7,763 nucleotides of DNA from Aquitalea sp. (GCA_019232735.1 JAFANL010000138.1:1-7763); one strand, 5' to 3'; shown: positions 1 to 6,794, numbered from the stretch's first letter. Numbers and translations: made by a program. Notes: a model not told the origin generated them from the sequence alone.

Positions 1-1665
1 GTGTGGCTGATGCTGATATCCGCTTTGTTCCTGCTGCCCAGCGGCATGTTGTTTGAGCGTGTGCCCCGTGCCAGCTGGTGGTGTCTGCTACTGGCCTTGT
101 TATGGGGTGTGCAGCCACAGCTGGTGCATGCCTTGTTCCCTGGCATGACGTATGCCACTGCGCTGGCCTGGCTGGCGGTGGCCTTGTTGGCCGGCTTGTC
201 CTATAGCTTGCAGCAAACGTTTGGCAGCCGTGAATTTGCGGTGTGGCTGGCACGGGCCATCATTGTGGGTGGGCTGATACAGTCGCTGATTGGCCTGGCG
301 CAGTTGACCGGGCTGGCCAATACCTTGGGTCTGTTTTATGACAGCAGCCATCCCACGACTAATATCTTTGGTCATATCGGTCAGCGCAATCAGTATGCGC
401 ATTACCTGATGTGGTCGGTGGTCAGCGGGGTTTACCTGTTTGCCGTTGACCGTCTGGCGCGTGGCTGGCTGGCTTTGCTGGTGATCTGGCTGGGCTTGAT
501 GTTGGCCTATGCAGCTTCGCGCACCACGCTGCTGTATTTGCTGGCGCTGACCTTGCTGGGGGCAATGTGGCACTGGCGTATGCGCAGCGCTGCCTCGCAG
601 CGCCTGATGTGGTCGATGTTGCTGTCCTGTATCGTGATTTTTGCCGCCCAGTTCGCGCTGCCACTGGTTAATCACCTGGTTTCATTGCTAACACACGCGG
701 CGGTTAACAATGCCTCGGGCGTGGAGCGCCTGGCCGCCAATGGCGATGATATGGGCTCGCGCCGTCTGGCAGAGATGGGCAAGGCCTGGATGACGTTCAA
801 GTCGCATCCGCTGTGGGGGGTAGGTTGGTCACAGTATGCCGCTGAGAGTGTGCGTCTGCAGTCTTTGCCGCAGTTTGCCTCGGCAGGTTTTAATAGTGGT
901 CTGTTCACCAATTGCCATAATCTGGTCCTGCAGTTGCTGGCGGAGATGGGCTTGCCTGTCACGCTGCTGACGCTGGGTGGTTTTGCCTGGGTGATATGGC
1001 CTTTCTTCAGTGAAAAGGCCGAGGCCGAAGGCATGCTGGCGCTGGGCTGTCTGGCTGTCACGCTGATTCACAGCATGCTGGAGTATCCGCTGTGGTATCT
1101 GTACTTCCTGGCGATGCTGGTGGTGTTTGCCTCGATGTCGCCGGCACAGACCCGTCGTGCTGGATGGTGGGTGTATTGCCTGTGGATGCTGGCGCTGGGC
1201 TTTATTGGCTACCAGTCAGTGGTGACCTGGTCGACGTATAACGAGCTGGTTGGTCTTTACACCCAGACGGATAACCCGGCACGGGATGCCAAGCGCCAGC
1301 AGCGCTTGGCGGAAATCATGGAGCAGCATCCCCTGTTTGCTTACCATGCCCTCAGTACGCTGGATGATTACCTGACGGCTGATCAAGGCAATCTGGCGCA
1401 GAAATTACGTTGGGAGGAGCGTCTGACTGCTTTCCGCCCTTATCCGGACGTGATGATGAAGAAAGCGCAGATGCTGGCACTGGCCGGGCGCGAGGCAGAA
1501 GCGAAACAGACGGTCAGCACCGCGTTGGCTTCCTTCCCCACTTATGCCAAGGATTACCTGGATGGTATTGATGATGATGTCCCGGCCTGGCAGCCTTTGC
1601 GCGAGATTGCCCAGCAGGTGTTTGATCGTCTGCCACCGCAATATCGGGGTGGTGAAGGGGATTGA
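1..1665 (+). CDS. pglL: PglL-family protein O-oligosaccharyltransferase (5' end probably missing)
   Basis: Integral inner-membrane enzyme of the PglL/WaaL/Wzy superfamily. In Neisseria, PglL transfers lipid-linked oligosaccharide to serine or threonine of periplasmic proteins such as pilin. About ten or more hydrophobic segments are visible up to about residue 400, with a large periplasmic loop at about residues 225-315 and a soluble C-terminal tail (about 405-554). Hallmarks are GHIGQRNQ (124-131), CHNLVLQLLAEMG (305-317), whose His306 aligns with the histidine I recall as essential in meningococcal PglL, and HSMLEYPLWYLYF (357-369). A GTG stands at base 1, but by recollection meningococcal PglL has about 45-50 more N-terminal residues. 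The frame therefore probably continues left of the window and the true start is unseen. Convergent with rpoH. An O-antigen ligase (WaaL) is the alternative, but the QRNQ and LEYPLWY motifs and the C-terminal domain favour PglL. The acceptor protein is unknown. Confidence 0.85.
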   Translation: MWLMLISALFLLPSGMLFERVPRASWWCLLLALLWGVQPQLVHALFPGMTYATALAWLAVALLAGLSYSLQQTFGSREFAVWLARAIIVGGLIQSLIGLAQLTGLANTLGLFYDSSHPTTNIFGHIGQRNQYAHYLMWSVVSGVYLFAVDRLARGWLALLVIWLGLMLAYAASRTTLLYLLALTLLGAMWHWRMRSAASQRLMWSMLLSCIVIFAAQFALPLVNHLVSLLTHAAVNNASGVERLAANGDDMGSRRLAEMGKAWMTFKSHPLWGVGWSQYAAESVRLQSLPQFASAGFNSGLFTNCHNLVLQLLAEMGLPVTLLTLGGFAWVIWPFFSEKAEAEGMLALGCLAVTLIHSMLEYPLWYLYFLAMLVVFASMSPAQTRRAGWWVYCLWMLALGFIGYQSVVTWSTYNELVGLYTQTDNPARDAKRQQRLAEIMEQHPLFAYHALSTLDDYLTADQGNLAQKLRWEERLTAFRPYPDVMMKKAQMLALAGREAEAKQTVSTALASFPTYAKDYLDGIDDDVPAWQPLREIAQQVFDRLPPQYRGGEGD

Positions 1666-1682
1666 CCCGAATGGTCGTAATG

Positions 1683-1712
1683 AAAAAGCCCGCATGATGC
1701 GGGCTTTTTTCT
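1683..1712. terminator. Bidirectional intrinsic terminator between pglL and rpoH
   Basis: A perfect stem GCCCGCA (1688-1694) / TGCGGGC (1698-1704) encloses a TGA loop. It is flanked by five A's (1683-1687) on the left and six T's (1705-1710) on the right. The A and T runs supply a U-tract in either direction, so it can end pglL (+) and rpoH (-), which converge here. It lies 18 bases after the pglL stop and 22 bases past the rpoH stop. Confidence 0.93.
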
Positions 1713-1733
1713 TGTCTGACACCGTGAGGCCAA

Positions 1734-2597
<864 letters not shown>

Positions 2598-2604
2598 CAG
2601 TGTA

Positions 2605-2622
2605 ACTACCTCCTTGGGTAGT
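2605..2622 (-). promoter_or_regulatory. Hairpin partly enclosing the rpoH Shine-Dalgarno
   Basis: On the mRNA strand, ACTACC (complement of 2617-2622) pairs perfectly with GGTAGT (complement of 2605-2610) around a CAAGGA loop (2611-2616). The Shine-Dalgarno AAGGAGGT spans the loop and the 3' arm, so half of it is base-paired when the hairpin forms. A short six-pair stem over the ribosome binding site is the geometry of simple RNA thermometers. The pairing is seen in the sequence; the thermosensing role is inference. Confidence 0.4.
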
Positions 2623-2636
2623 GCTATCTTAGCACT
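2620..2636 (-). repeat. Inverted repeat made of the CIRCE right arm and a third half site
   Basis: On the mRNA strand, AGTGCTA (complement of 2630-2636, part of the CIRCE right arm) is followed by AGA and a perfect inverse copy TAGCACT (complement of 2620-2626). The leader thus has three CIRCE-like half sites. As RNA, this seven-pair stem competes both with the CIRCE stem (shared AGTGCTA) and with the hairpin over the Shine-Dalgarno (shared ACT). The three-base loop is tight but possible. Confidence 0.6.
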
Positions 2637-2655
2637 CGCATATAGAGAGTGCTAG
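2629..2655 (-). promoter_or_regulatory. CIRCE operator for the heat-shock repressor HrcA
   Basis: The plus strand reads TTAGCACTC (2629-2637), nine bases, then GAGTGCTAG (2647-2655). The CIRCE consensus is TTAGCACTC-N9-GAGTGCTAA, so 17 of 18 arm positions match and the spacer is exactly nine. CIRCE is the binding site of HrcA, which represses chaperone genes and is released on heat shock. The element lies 32 bases before the rpoH ATG on the rpoH side, and the ftsX stop is 143 bases away on the other side, so rpoH is the only plausible target. No hrcA gene is in the window. Confidence 0.92.
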
Positions 2656-2677
2656 CAAGCAAAGGTTCCTGCGTCAA
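2649..2677 (-). promoter_or_regulatory. Candidate rpoH promoter P2 (sigma-70 type, weak)
   Basis: On the minus strand, TTGACG (complement of 2672-2677) is followed after 17 bases by TAGCAC (complement of 2649-2654). The -35 match is good (5 of 6) and the -10 match weak (3 of 6). The -10 would lie inside the left CIRCE arm, so HrcA bound there would directly block polymerase. Confidence 0.3.
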
Positions 2678-2683
2678 TGAATT

Positions 2684-2711
2684 TTTCTATCATGCCGATA
2701 GCCAAATTCAA
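2684..2711 (-). promoter_or_regulatory. Candidate rpoH promoter P1 (extended -10)
   Basis: On the minus strand, TTGAAT (complement of 2706-2711), a 16-base spacer, then TAGAAA (complement of 2684-2689) preceded by TGA, an extended -10 dinucleotide in the right place. Transcription would begin near 2677 and give a leader of about 80 bases containing the whole CIRCE element and both downstream hairpins. No start site has been seen experimentally. Confidence 0.38.
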
Positions 2712-2743
2712 GCAGACCACGCAGAAAAGTCCTGCAAATGGCT

Positions 2744-2778
2744 CAGGCCGGATGTCACCATAAGCGACAACCGGCCTG
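2744..2778 (-). terminator. Stem-loop downstream of ftsX, possible terminator without a clear U-tract
   Basis: An eight-pair stem CAGGCCGG (2744-2751) / CCGGCCTG (2771-2778) is continued, after an A-A mismatch, by TGTC (2753-2756) / GACA (2766-2769) around a nine-base loop. It lies 20 bases past the ftsX stop. In the direction of transcription the next bases are GAGCCATTTG, so no run of U follows immediately. It may be a weak terminator, a Rho-assisted end, or an mRNA-stabilising hairpin between ftsX and rpoH. Confidence 0.4.
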
Positions 2779-2797
2779 CTGGGATAGTGCTGGATTG

Positions 2798-3706
2798 TTA
2801 ACGAGGTTGAATCTGGCGCAGGTGATGATCAGCCGCCAATCGGGCACCCAGCATGGCCAGTACTGCGGAAATGGCCAGCACGATCAGCAGCTCTGGCGGT
2901 GTCAGCCCACGCAAATCCACGCGTTCGTTATAGAGCTGGGCAAAATCATGGATGGCCGGATTGGCGGTCAGCACCAGCCAGCTGGTCAGCCCCCAGGCGG
3001 CCAGGCCTGCCAGCAAACCCTGCCACATGGCGTGGTACATGAAGGGGCGGCGGATGAAGCTGTCCGGTGCGCCGATCAGCTTGGCCACTTCGATCTCGTC
3101 ACGTCGCGCCAAAATCTGCATCCGTACCGCATTGTAAGTCACCAGCACCAGGGCAATGCCCAGTGCCGCGCCCAGAAACCAGGTCAGCTGCTTGCCCATC
3201 TCCACCATGCCGTACAGGCGCTTGGCCCAGCGGGCATCAAACTGGGCGGTTTCTACCATCGGCAGGCCGGACAGCTCCTTTTGCAGCATTTCCAGTTCGT
3301 GGGGTTCCAGCGTCTTGGGGGTGACTACAAAGGCATCCGGCAGCGGGTTGTCGGTCAGACCATCGCTCAAGCCAGCCAGCCCGTTGCGCTTTTCCAGATC
3401 AGACAGCGCCTGCTTTTTGCCGACGAAGCTGTAGCTCTGGATGCGAGGATGCTTGGTCAGCGTGCTGGAGACGGCAGCCAGATCGGCTTCTTCCGCAGAT
3501 TGCTCCATGAACAGGGTGATCTGTGGCGTGGCCGTCAGCCGGCCAGCCCATTCCTGAATACTGCTGACAGTCAGATAAAGCGATAGTGGCAGGGCCAGGG
3601 CGATGGATAGCATCAGCAGGGTGAGCAAGCTGCCAAAGGGCTGGCGCAGAATCTTGGCCAGTGCATGCCTGGCACTTTGCCAGTTCAGATAGAAAAAGTG
3701 TTTCAT
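2798..3706 (-). CDS. ftsX: Cell division protein FtsX (membrane subunit of the FtsEX complex)
   Basis: Polytopic inner-membrane partner of the ATPase FtsE. FtsEX localises to the septum and, by ATP-driven shape change, activates murein hydrolysis through periplasmic partners (EnvC in E. coli). The layout is the FtsX fold: TM1 about 25-47, a periplasmic domain about 48-172 with the conserved NPLPDAF (120-126), TM2 about 174-195, a cytoplasmic segment RRDEIEVAKLIGA (201-213) that contacts the ATPase, TM3 about 224-247, and TM4 about 272-291. At 302 residues it lacks the longer cytoplasmic N-terminal extension of E. coli FtsX (352), as is usual for shorter homologues. Its ATG overlaps the ftsE stop (ATGA, 3703-3706), so the pair is translationally coupled. 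Downstream are a stem-loop and then rpoH. Confidence 0.96.
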   Translation of the reverse strand: MKHFFYLNWQSARHALAKILRQPFGSLLTLLMLSIALALPLSLYLTVSSIQEWAGRLTATPQITLFMEQSAEEADLAAVSSTLTKHPRIQSYSFVGKKQALSDLEKRNGLAGLSDGLTDNPLPDAFVVTPKTLEPHELEMLQKELSGLPMVETAQFDARWAKRLYGMVEMGKQLTWFLGAALGIALVLVTYNAVRMQILARRDEIEVAKLIGAPDSFIRRPFMYHAMWQGLLAGLAAWGLTSWLVLTANPAIHDFAQLYNERVDLRGLTPPELLIVLAISAVLAMLGARLAADHHLRQIQPR

Positions 3707-4356
3707 GCGGCGAACTGTCCTTCCTTGAGCCGGATGATGCGGCGGCCGTAGTCTTCCATCAGGGTTTCGTCGTGGGCGGAAATCACCACGGTGACGCCTA
3801 CCTGATGGAAGGATTTGAACAGTTCCATGATATCCAGCGCATAAGCGCGATCGAGGTTGGCGGACGGTTCATCTGCCAGCAGCAGGCTGGGGCGATGGAC
3901 GACGGCACGGGCAATGCAAAGCCGCTGCTGTTCGCCACCGGACAGGCGGATCGGCATGGTCTTTTCCTTGGACAGCAGGCCAACCTTGTCCAGTGCGGCA
4001 CGCACACGGCGGGCGGCATCGCGGCGGTCGAAACCGATGATGTCCAGCGGCAGCATGACGTTATCGAATACCGAGCGGTCAAACAGCAGCTTGTGATCCT
4101 GAAAGACCATGCCGATATGCTGGCGCACATACGGGATCTGGCTATTGCGTAGCTTGGACAGGTTCTGGCCGCTGACAATCACCCCACCGCTGGTGGCACG
4201 TTCGATGCCAGCCACCAGTTTGAGTAGCGTGGATTTGCCGGCACCGGAGTGGCCGGCCAGAAACACCATCTCGCCGGTGTCGATGGTGAAGGAAAGATTC
4301 TTCAGGGCTTCGTTGCCACCGGGATACCGCTTGGTGACCTGGTCAAACTGAATCAT
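3703..4356 (-). CDS. ftsE: Cell division ATP-binding protein FtsE
   Basis: ABC-type ATPase of the FtsEX septal complex on the cytoplasmic face of the inner membrane. At 217 residues it carries every ABC motif: Walker A GHSGAGKST (35-43), Q-loop Gln86 in FQDHKLL, signature LSGGEQQ (138-144), Walker B LLLADEP (158-164) with catalytic Glu163, D-loop SANLD (165-169; E. coli has TGNLD), and H-loop His195 in SAHDE. The start was set at 4356, giving MIQFDQVTKRYPGG, which aligns with the E. coli MIRFEHVSKAY start and has AAGGGGG about nine bases upstream. The frame is open for 13 codons further, but that would bury the Shine-Dalgarno. It overlaps ftsX by four bases and lies 108 bases after ftsY. Confidence 0.97.
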   Translation of the reverse strand: MIQFDQVTKRYPGGNEALKNLSFTIDTGEMVFLAGHSGAGKSTLLKLVAGIERATSGGVIVSGQNLSKLRNSQIPYVRQHIGMVFQDHKLLFDRSVFDNVMLPLDIIGFDRRDAARRVRAALDKVGLLSKEKTMPIRLSGGEQQRLCIARAVVHRPSLLLADEPSANLDRAYALDIMELFKSFHQVGVTVVISAHDETLMEDYGRRIIRLKEGQFAA

Positions 4357-4384
4357 GCCTTGCATTCCCCCTTGATCCTGAACC

Positions 4385-4410
4385 GCAGGCTGCAACTTGC
4401 AGCGGCCTGC
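4385..4410 (-). other. Imperfect stem-loop in the ftsY-ftsE spacer
   Basis: The plus strand reads GCAGG-CTGCA (4385-4394), then about two bases, then TGCAG (4398-4402), a CGG bulge and CCTGC (4406-4410). Its core GCTGCAA-C-TTGCAGC (4389-4403) is a perfect seven-base inverted repeat around one base. There is no U-tract, so termination is unlikely. It could be an RNA processing or stability element that sets ftsE/ftsX levels apart from ftsY, or a small protein-binding site. Confidence 0.35.
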
Positions 4411-4464
4411 CGGATACGCCGCAACTGGTGCTGGCCAGGCGACGCTCTATATAAAGCGTATTGA

Positions 4465-5580
4465 TCAGTCGAACAGCGCGTCGACATAATCCTTGCTGTT
4501 GAACGGCCGCAGGTCATCAATGCTTTCACCCACGCCGACAAACCGCAACGGAATCGGCCGCTGTTTGGCAATGGCGGCAATCACCCCACCTTTGGCTGTG
4601 CCGTCCAGTTTGGTCAGAATCAGGCCGGTCAGGCCCAGGGCGTCGTCGAAGACCTTGACCTGGCTGATGGCGTTCTGGCCAATATTGGCGTCCAGCACCA
4701 GAATCACTTCATGCGGGGCATCCGGTAAAGCCTTCTGGATGACACGCTTGACCTTCTTGATTTCTTCCATCAAGTGCAGCTGAGTTGGCAGGCGACCGGC
4801 AGTGTCGGCCAGGACAATATCAATGCCGCGCGCGGTGGCGGCCTGGATGGCGTCATAGCAGACTGCTGCCGCATCACCACCTTGCTGTGCAATCACGGTG
4901 ACATTGTTACGCTCGCCCCAGGCCATCAGCTGCTCGCGGGCCGCGGCGCGGAAGGTATCGCCAGCAGCCAGCAATACGCTCTTGCCTTGCTGTTGATAGT
5001 ATTTGGCCAGCTTGCCGATGGAGGTGGTCTTGCCGGCACCGTTCACCCCGGCCATCATGATGACAAAAGGCTTCTTGCCGCTGACATCCAGTGGCTGCTC
5101 CAGGGGATGAATCAACTCGTTGAGAGAGTCTTTCAGTGCCCCTTTGAGCTCACTGCCGTCTTTCAGGCCCTTCAGGCTGACGCGTTCGCGGACGTCCTTC
5201 AGCAGGTGCATGGTGGCATCCATGCCCATGTCGGCCGTCAACAGAACGGTTTCCAGCTCCTCATACAAATCTTCGTCAATCTTGCCGCCACCAAACAGGC
5301 CAGCAAGAGACTTGCCCAGCTTGTTGCGGGTTTTGGATAAACCGGCCTTGAGGCGTTCGGTCCAACTGAGCTTTTTGTTGGGGGCTGCATTGTCGGATTG
5401 CTCACTGACCACGACTGGCTGCGGAGCAAGCGGGGCAGGGGTCTGGCTGGCTTGTGCAAGCGGAGGCTGAGCGGCGACAGCTTCGGATGCGGCTGGCGGA
5501 ACAAGGTCAGCCTGGCTGGTCTGGGGTTCTACGGCCGGGGTTTCAACCGGCTTGGGCTTTTTCTTGAAGAAACTGAACAT
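4465..5580 (-). CDS. ftsY: Signal recognition particle receptor FtsY
   Basis: SRP-family GTPase that docks SRP-bound, translating ribosomes at the inner membrane for co-translational insertion by SecYEG. In Neisseria the orthologue was first named PilA. The 371-residue protein begins MFSFFKKKPK, a basic, hydrophobic membrane-targeting start. A short Pro/Ala/Gln-rich A domain follows (about 11-68), less acidic and much shorter than in E. coli (497 residues in total). The N domain runs about 70-165. The G domain shows GVNGAGKTT (178-186, P-loop), DTFRAAAREQL (208-218, SRP insertion box), DTAGR (259-263), TKLDG (323-327) and FVGVGESIDDLRPF (347-360). The DANIGQNA variant (298-305) replaces the E. 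coli Thr with Ile. First gene of the ftsY-ftsE-ftsX set and divergent from rsmD. No strong Shine-Dalgarno precedes this start, but the N-terminal sequence supports it. Confidence 0.98.
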   Translation of the reverse strand: MFSFFKKKPKPVETPAVEPQTSQADLVPPAASEAVAAQPPLAQASQTPAPLAPQPVVVSEQSDNAAPNKKLSWTERLKAGLSKTRNKLGKSLAGLFGGGKIDEDLYEELETVLLTADMGMDATMHLLKDVRERVSLKGLKDGSELKGALKDSLNELIHPLEQPLDVSGKKPFVIMMAGVNGAGKTTSIGKLAKYYQQQGKSVLLAAGDTFRAAAREQLMAWGERNNVTVIAQQGGDAAAVCYDAIQAATARGIDIVLADTAGRLPTQLHLMEEIKKVKRVIQKALPDAPHEVILVLDANIGQNAISQVKVFDDALGLTGLILTKLDGTAKGGVIAAIAKQRPIPLRFVGVGESIDDLRPFNSKDYVDALFD

Positions 5581-5617
5581 GCGTCTGCGTAGTCAACGGT
5601 AGGCGATAAATGGCTAA

Positions 5618-5623
5618 ATTGTA
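5618..5623 (-). promoter_or_regulatory. Candidate -10 element for ftsY
   Basis: The minus strand reads TACAAT (5 of 6 to the sigma-70 -10 consensus), placing a start near 5611 and a leader of about 30 bases before the ftsY ATG. No good -35 hexamer is found 16-18 bases upstream (the region reads around CTGCCC), so the call rests on the -10 alone. Confidence 0.3.
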
Positions 5624-5741
5624 TCCTTAAATCGGCAATTGGGCAGAAACGATGGTGAGCTGACTGATAATAAGATGCCATCCGGCCAGCTGTTCACGGC
5701 AGACATGGCCGAAGACAGGGTGGGGCTGGCTGATACCAAGT

Positions 5742-5756
5742 TGTCATCGTGTGACA
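5742..5756. repeat. Inverted repeat TGTCA-N5-TGACA
   Basis: TGTCA (5742-5746) and TGACA (5752-5756) are separated by TCGTG. A near-identical palindrome with a six-base centre occurs at 6779-6794, before the ferredoxin gene. Five-base arms are short enough to arise by chance. It could be a regulator site; which one is unknown. Confidence 0.3.
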
Positions 5757-6167
5757 GGAAGAGTCATTTTACCTGGCGGCAAGTAAGCCTAAGGATGACG
5801 CAAGTGCTCTCAGGTGCGGGGTCTGCGGCACGATAACTTGCAACCTAATATATAGAGTGTCTGTGGAAGAGCTGGAGCACCCGATGATCATTATGATTTG
5901 CGCTTCGATATCAGTGCCATGTCCTTACCCGCTGGCTGGAGAGTGATCAGGCTATCGCATCTGCCACTGGCAAAGCAGCTTGACTACTGTGAGCGAAAAG
6001 GTGCTGCTTGAGAATCTGCCCAGACTGCAAGGGGGCGACGGATATCACCGGAACAATTCCCGCTTGTGACGGCAGGCGCTACACCTTGAGCGGCAAACTG
6101 CTTGCGATGCAGCATGCCAGGCGGGAAAAGAGTAAACTCTCGCCCTTGTGTTTTCAGCCCACGCGTC

Positions 6168-6728
6168 ATGAATCAGCAGCGAAACAAAGTCCGTATCATT
6201 GGTGGCCAATATCGCCGCCGCCTGTTGCCCTTCCCGGATGCCGAAGGTTTGCGACCCACCCCTGATCGGGTACGTGAAACCGTCTTCAACTGGCTGGGGC
6301 AGGAACTGTACGGCAAACGCTGTCTAGATCTGTTTGCCGGCAGTGGTGCCCTGGGTTTTGAAGCCGCATCGCGAGAAGCTGCCAGAGTGGTGATGGTGGA
6401 GAAATCTCGCAAGGTAGCTGAATCGCTGAAAGCCAACCGCCAGTTGCTGGCTGCTGCCTCCATCGACATCGTGCCCATGGATGCAATGCATTACCTGAAA
6501 AGTTGCCGGGAAAAGTTCGACGTGATCTTTCTGGACCCGCCTTACGATTCCGATCTGTTACAGCAGGCATTGCCCTTGCTGGCTTCTTTGTTGGCAGAGG
6601 GCGGGGTGCTGTATTTCGAAGCACGCCACTGGCCAGAGGAAATGGCAGATTGGCATATAGAAAAACAGGGTAAGGCGGGGATGGTGCATTACGCACTGGC
6701 CCGTCCTGCCGTGGAAGCATCGCTGTAA
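6168..6728 (+). CDS. rsmD: 16S rRNA (guanine(966)-N2)-methyltransferase RsmD
   Basis: S-adenosylmethionine-dependent enzyme that methylates N2 of G966 in 16S rRNA (E. coli numbering) in the assembled small subunit. The 186-residue protein (E. coli 198) starts MNQQRNKVRIIGGQYRRR, the typical RsmD opening. It then has RPTPDRVRETVFNWL (29-43), SAM-binding motif I DLFAGSGALG (54-63), acidic Glu78 of motif II in MVEKS, and the catalytic DPPY (123-126) of N2-guanine methyltransferases. The ATG at 6168 was chosen by alignment with E. coli RsmD. Upstream in-frame ATGs at 6102 and 6114 would add 22 or 18 unconserved residues. No clear Shine-Dalgarno precedes 6168. TAAACT at 6133-6138 could be a -10 giving a leader of only about 24 bases. 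Divergent from ftsY, as in E. coli. Confidence 0.96.
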   Translation: MNQQRNKVRIIGGQYRRRLLPFPDAEGLRPTPDRVRETVFNWLGQELYGKRCLDLFAGSGALGFEAASREAARVVMVEKSRKVAESLKANRQLLAAASIDIVPMDAMHYLKSCREKFDVIFLDPPYDSDLLQQALPLLASLLAEGGVLYFEARHWPEEMADWHIEKQGKAGMVHYALARPAVEASL

Positions 6729-6732
6729 TGCC

Positions 6733-6760
6733 TTGGCTGGTCGCTGCATAAAGATATAAC
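6733..6760 (+). promoter_or_regulatory. Candidate sigma-70 promoter for the ferredoxin gene
   Basis: TTGGCT (6733-6738), a 16-base spacer, then TATAAC (6755-6760; 5 of 6 to consensus). It starts five bases after the rsmD stop and would initiate near 6767, giving a leader of about 60 bases that includes the TGTCAT palindrome. It suggests that the ferredoxin gene can be expressed independently of rsmD. Confidence 0.5.
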
Positions 6761-6778
6761 GGGGTGAACTTGCGACCG

Positions 6779-6794
6779 TGTCATGTGGATGACA
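6779..6794 (+). repeat. Inverted repeat TGTCAT-N4-ATGACA in the ferredoxin leader
   Basis: Perfect six-base arms TGTCAT (6779-6784) and ATGACA (6789-6794) around GTGG. If transcription starts near 6767, this is a small hairpin in the 5' leader, 33 bases before the ATG. As DNA it could be an operator just downstream of the promoter. It resembles 5742-5756. Confidence 0.4.

Larger units (their letters stand above)
5581..6167. other. 587-bp intergenic stretch between divergent ftsY and rsmD; possible gene debris
   Basis: No intact gene with a start, ribosome binding site and recognisable product is visible. Near the ftsY end lies a -10-like box. On the plus strand three consecutive open stretches in different frames give cysteine-containing peptides: frame one from 5755 to a stop at about 5940 (includes RCGVCGTITC, 5812-5841), frame two from about 5856 to a stop at 6009 (includes DDHYDLRFDI and SLPAGWRV), and frame three from 5993 onward (includes ICPDCKGA). 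They could be remains of one frameshifted gene or chance. Codon use is mixed, with rare AGA, AGG and CTA codons. Close to rsmD, TAAACT (6133-6138) could be a -10 for that gene. I recognise no RNA gene or mobile element here. Confidence 0.5.

Noticed and set aside
2687..2720. Sigma-32 type promoter (CTTGAA plus CGGCAT) before rpoH
   Set aside because: The spacing is about nine bases, too short for sigma-32, and the -10 lacks the C-run. A sigma-70 reading of the same region fits better.
2738..3586. 282-codon plus-strand open frame opposite ftsX
   Set aside because: Low-complexity, Gln/His-rich composition with no motif. It is an antisense shadow of a strongly supported ftsX gene.
4357..4395. 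Longer FtsE start (13 extra codons)
   Set aside because: The extra residues are not conserved, and the Shine-Dalgarno would then lie inside the coding region. MIQFDQVTK matches the family start.
4665..4690. Thr-to-Ile change in the FtsY motif DANIGQNA
   Set aside because: I recall the same variant in neisserial FtsY, so it is probably lineage-typical. All G motifs are intact.
6008..6265. Plus-strand frame with an ICPDCKGA motif running into rsmD
   Set aside because: It has a TTG start and no convincing ribosome binding site, and its second half is an out-of-frame reading of rsmD. Only the first part is kept, as possible debris in the intergenic finding.
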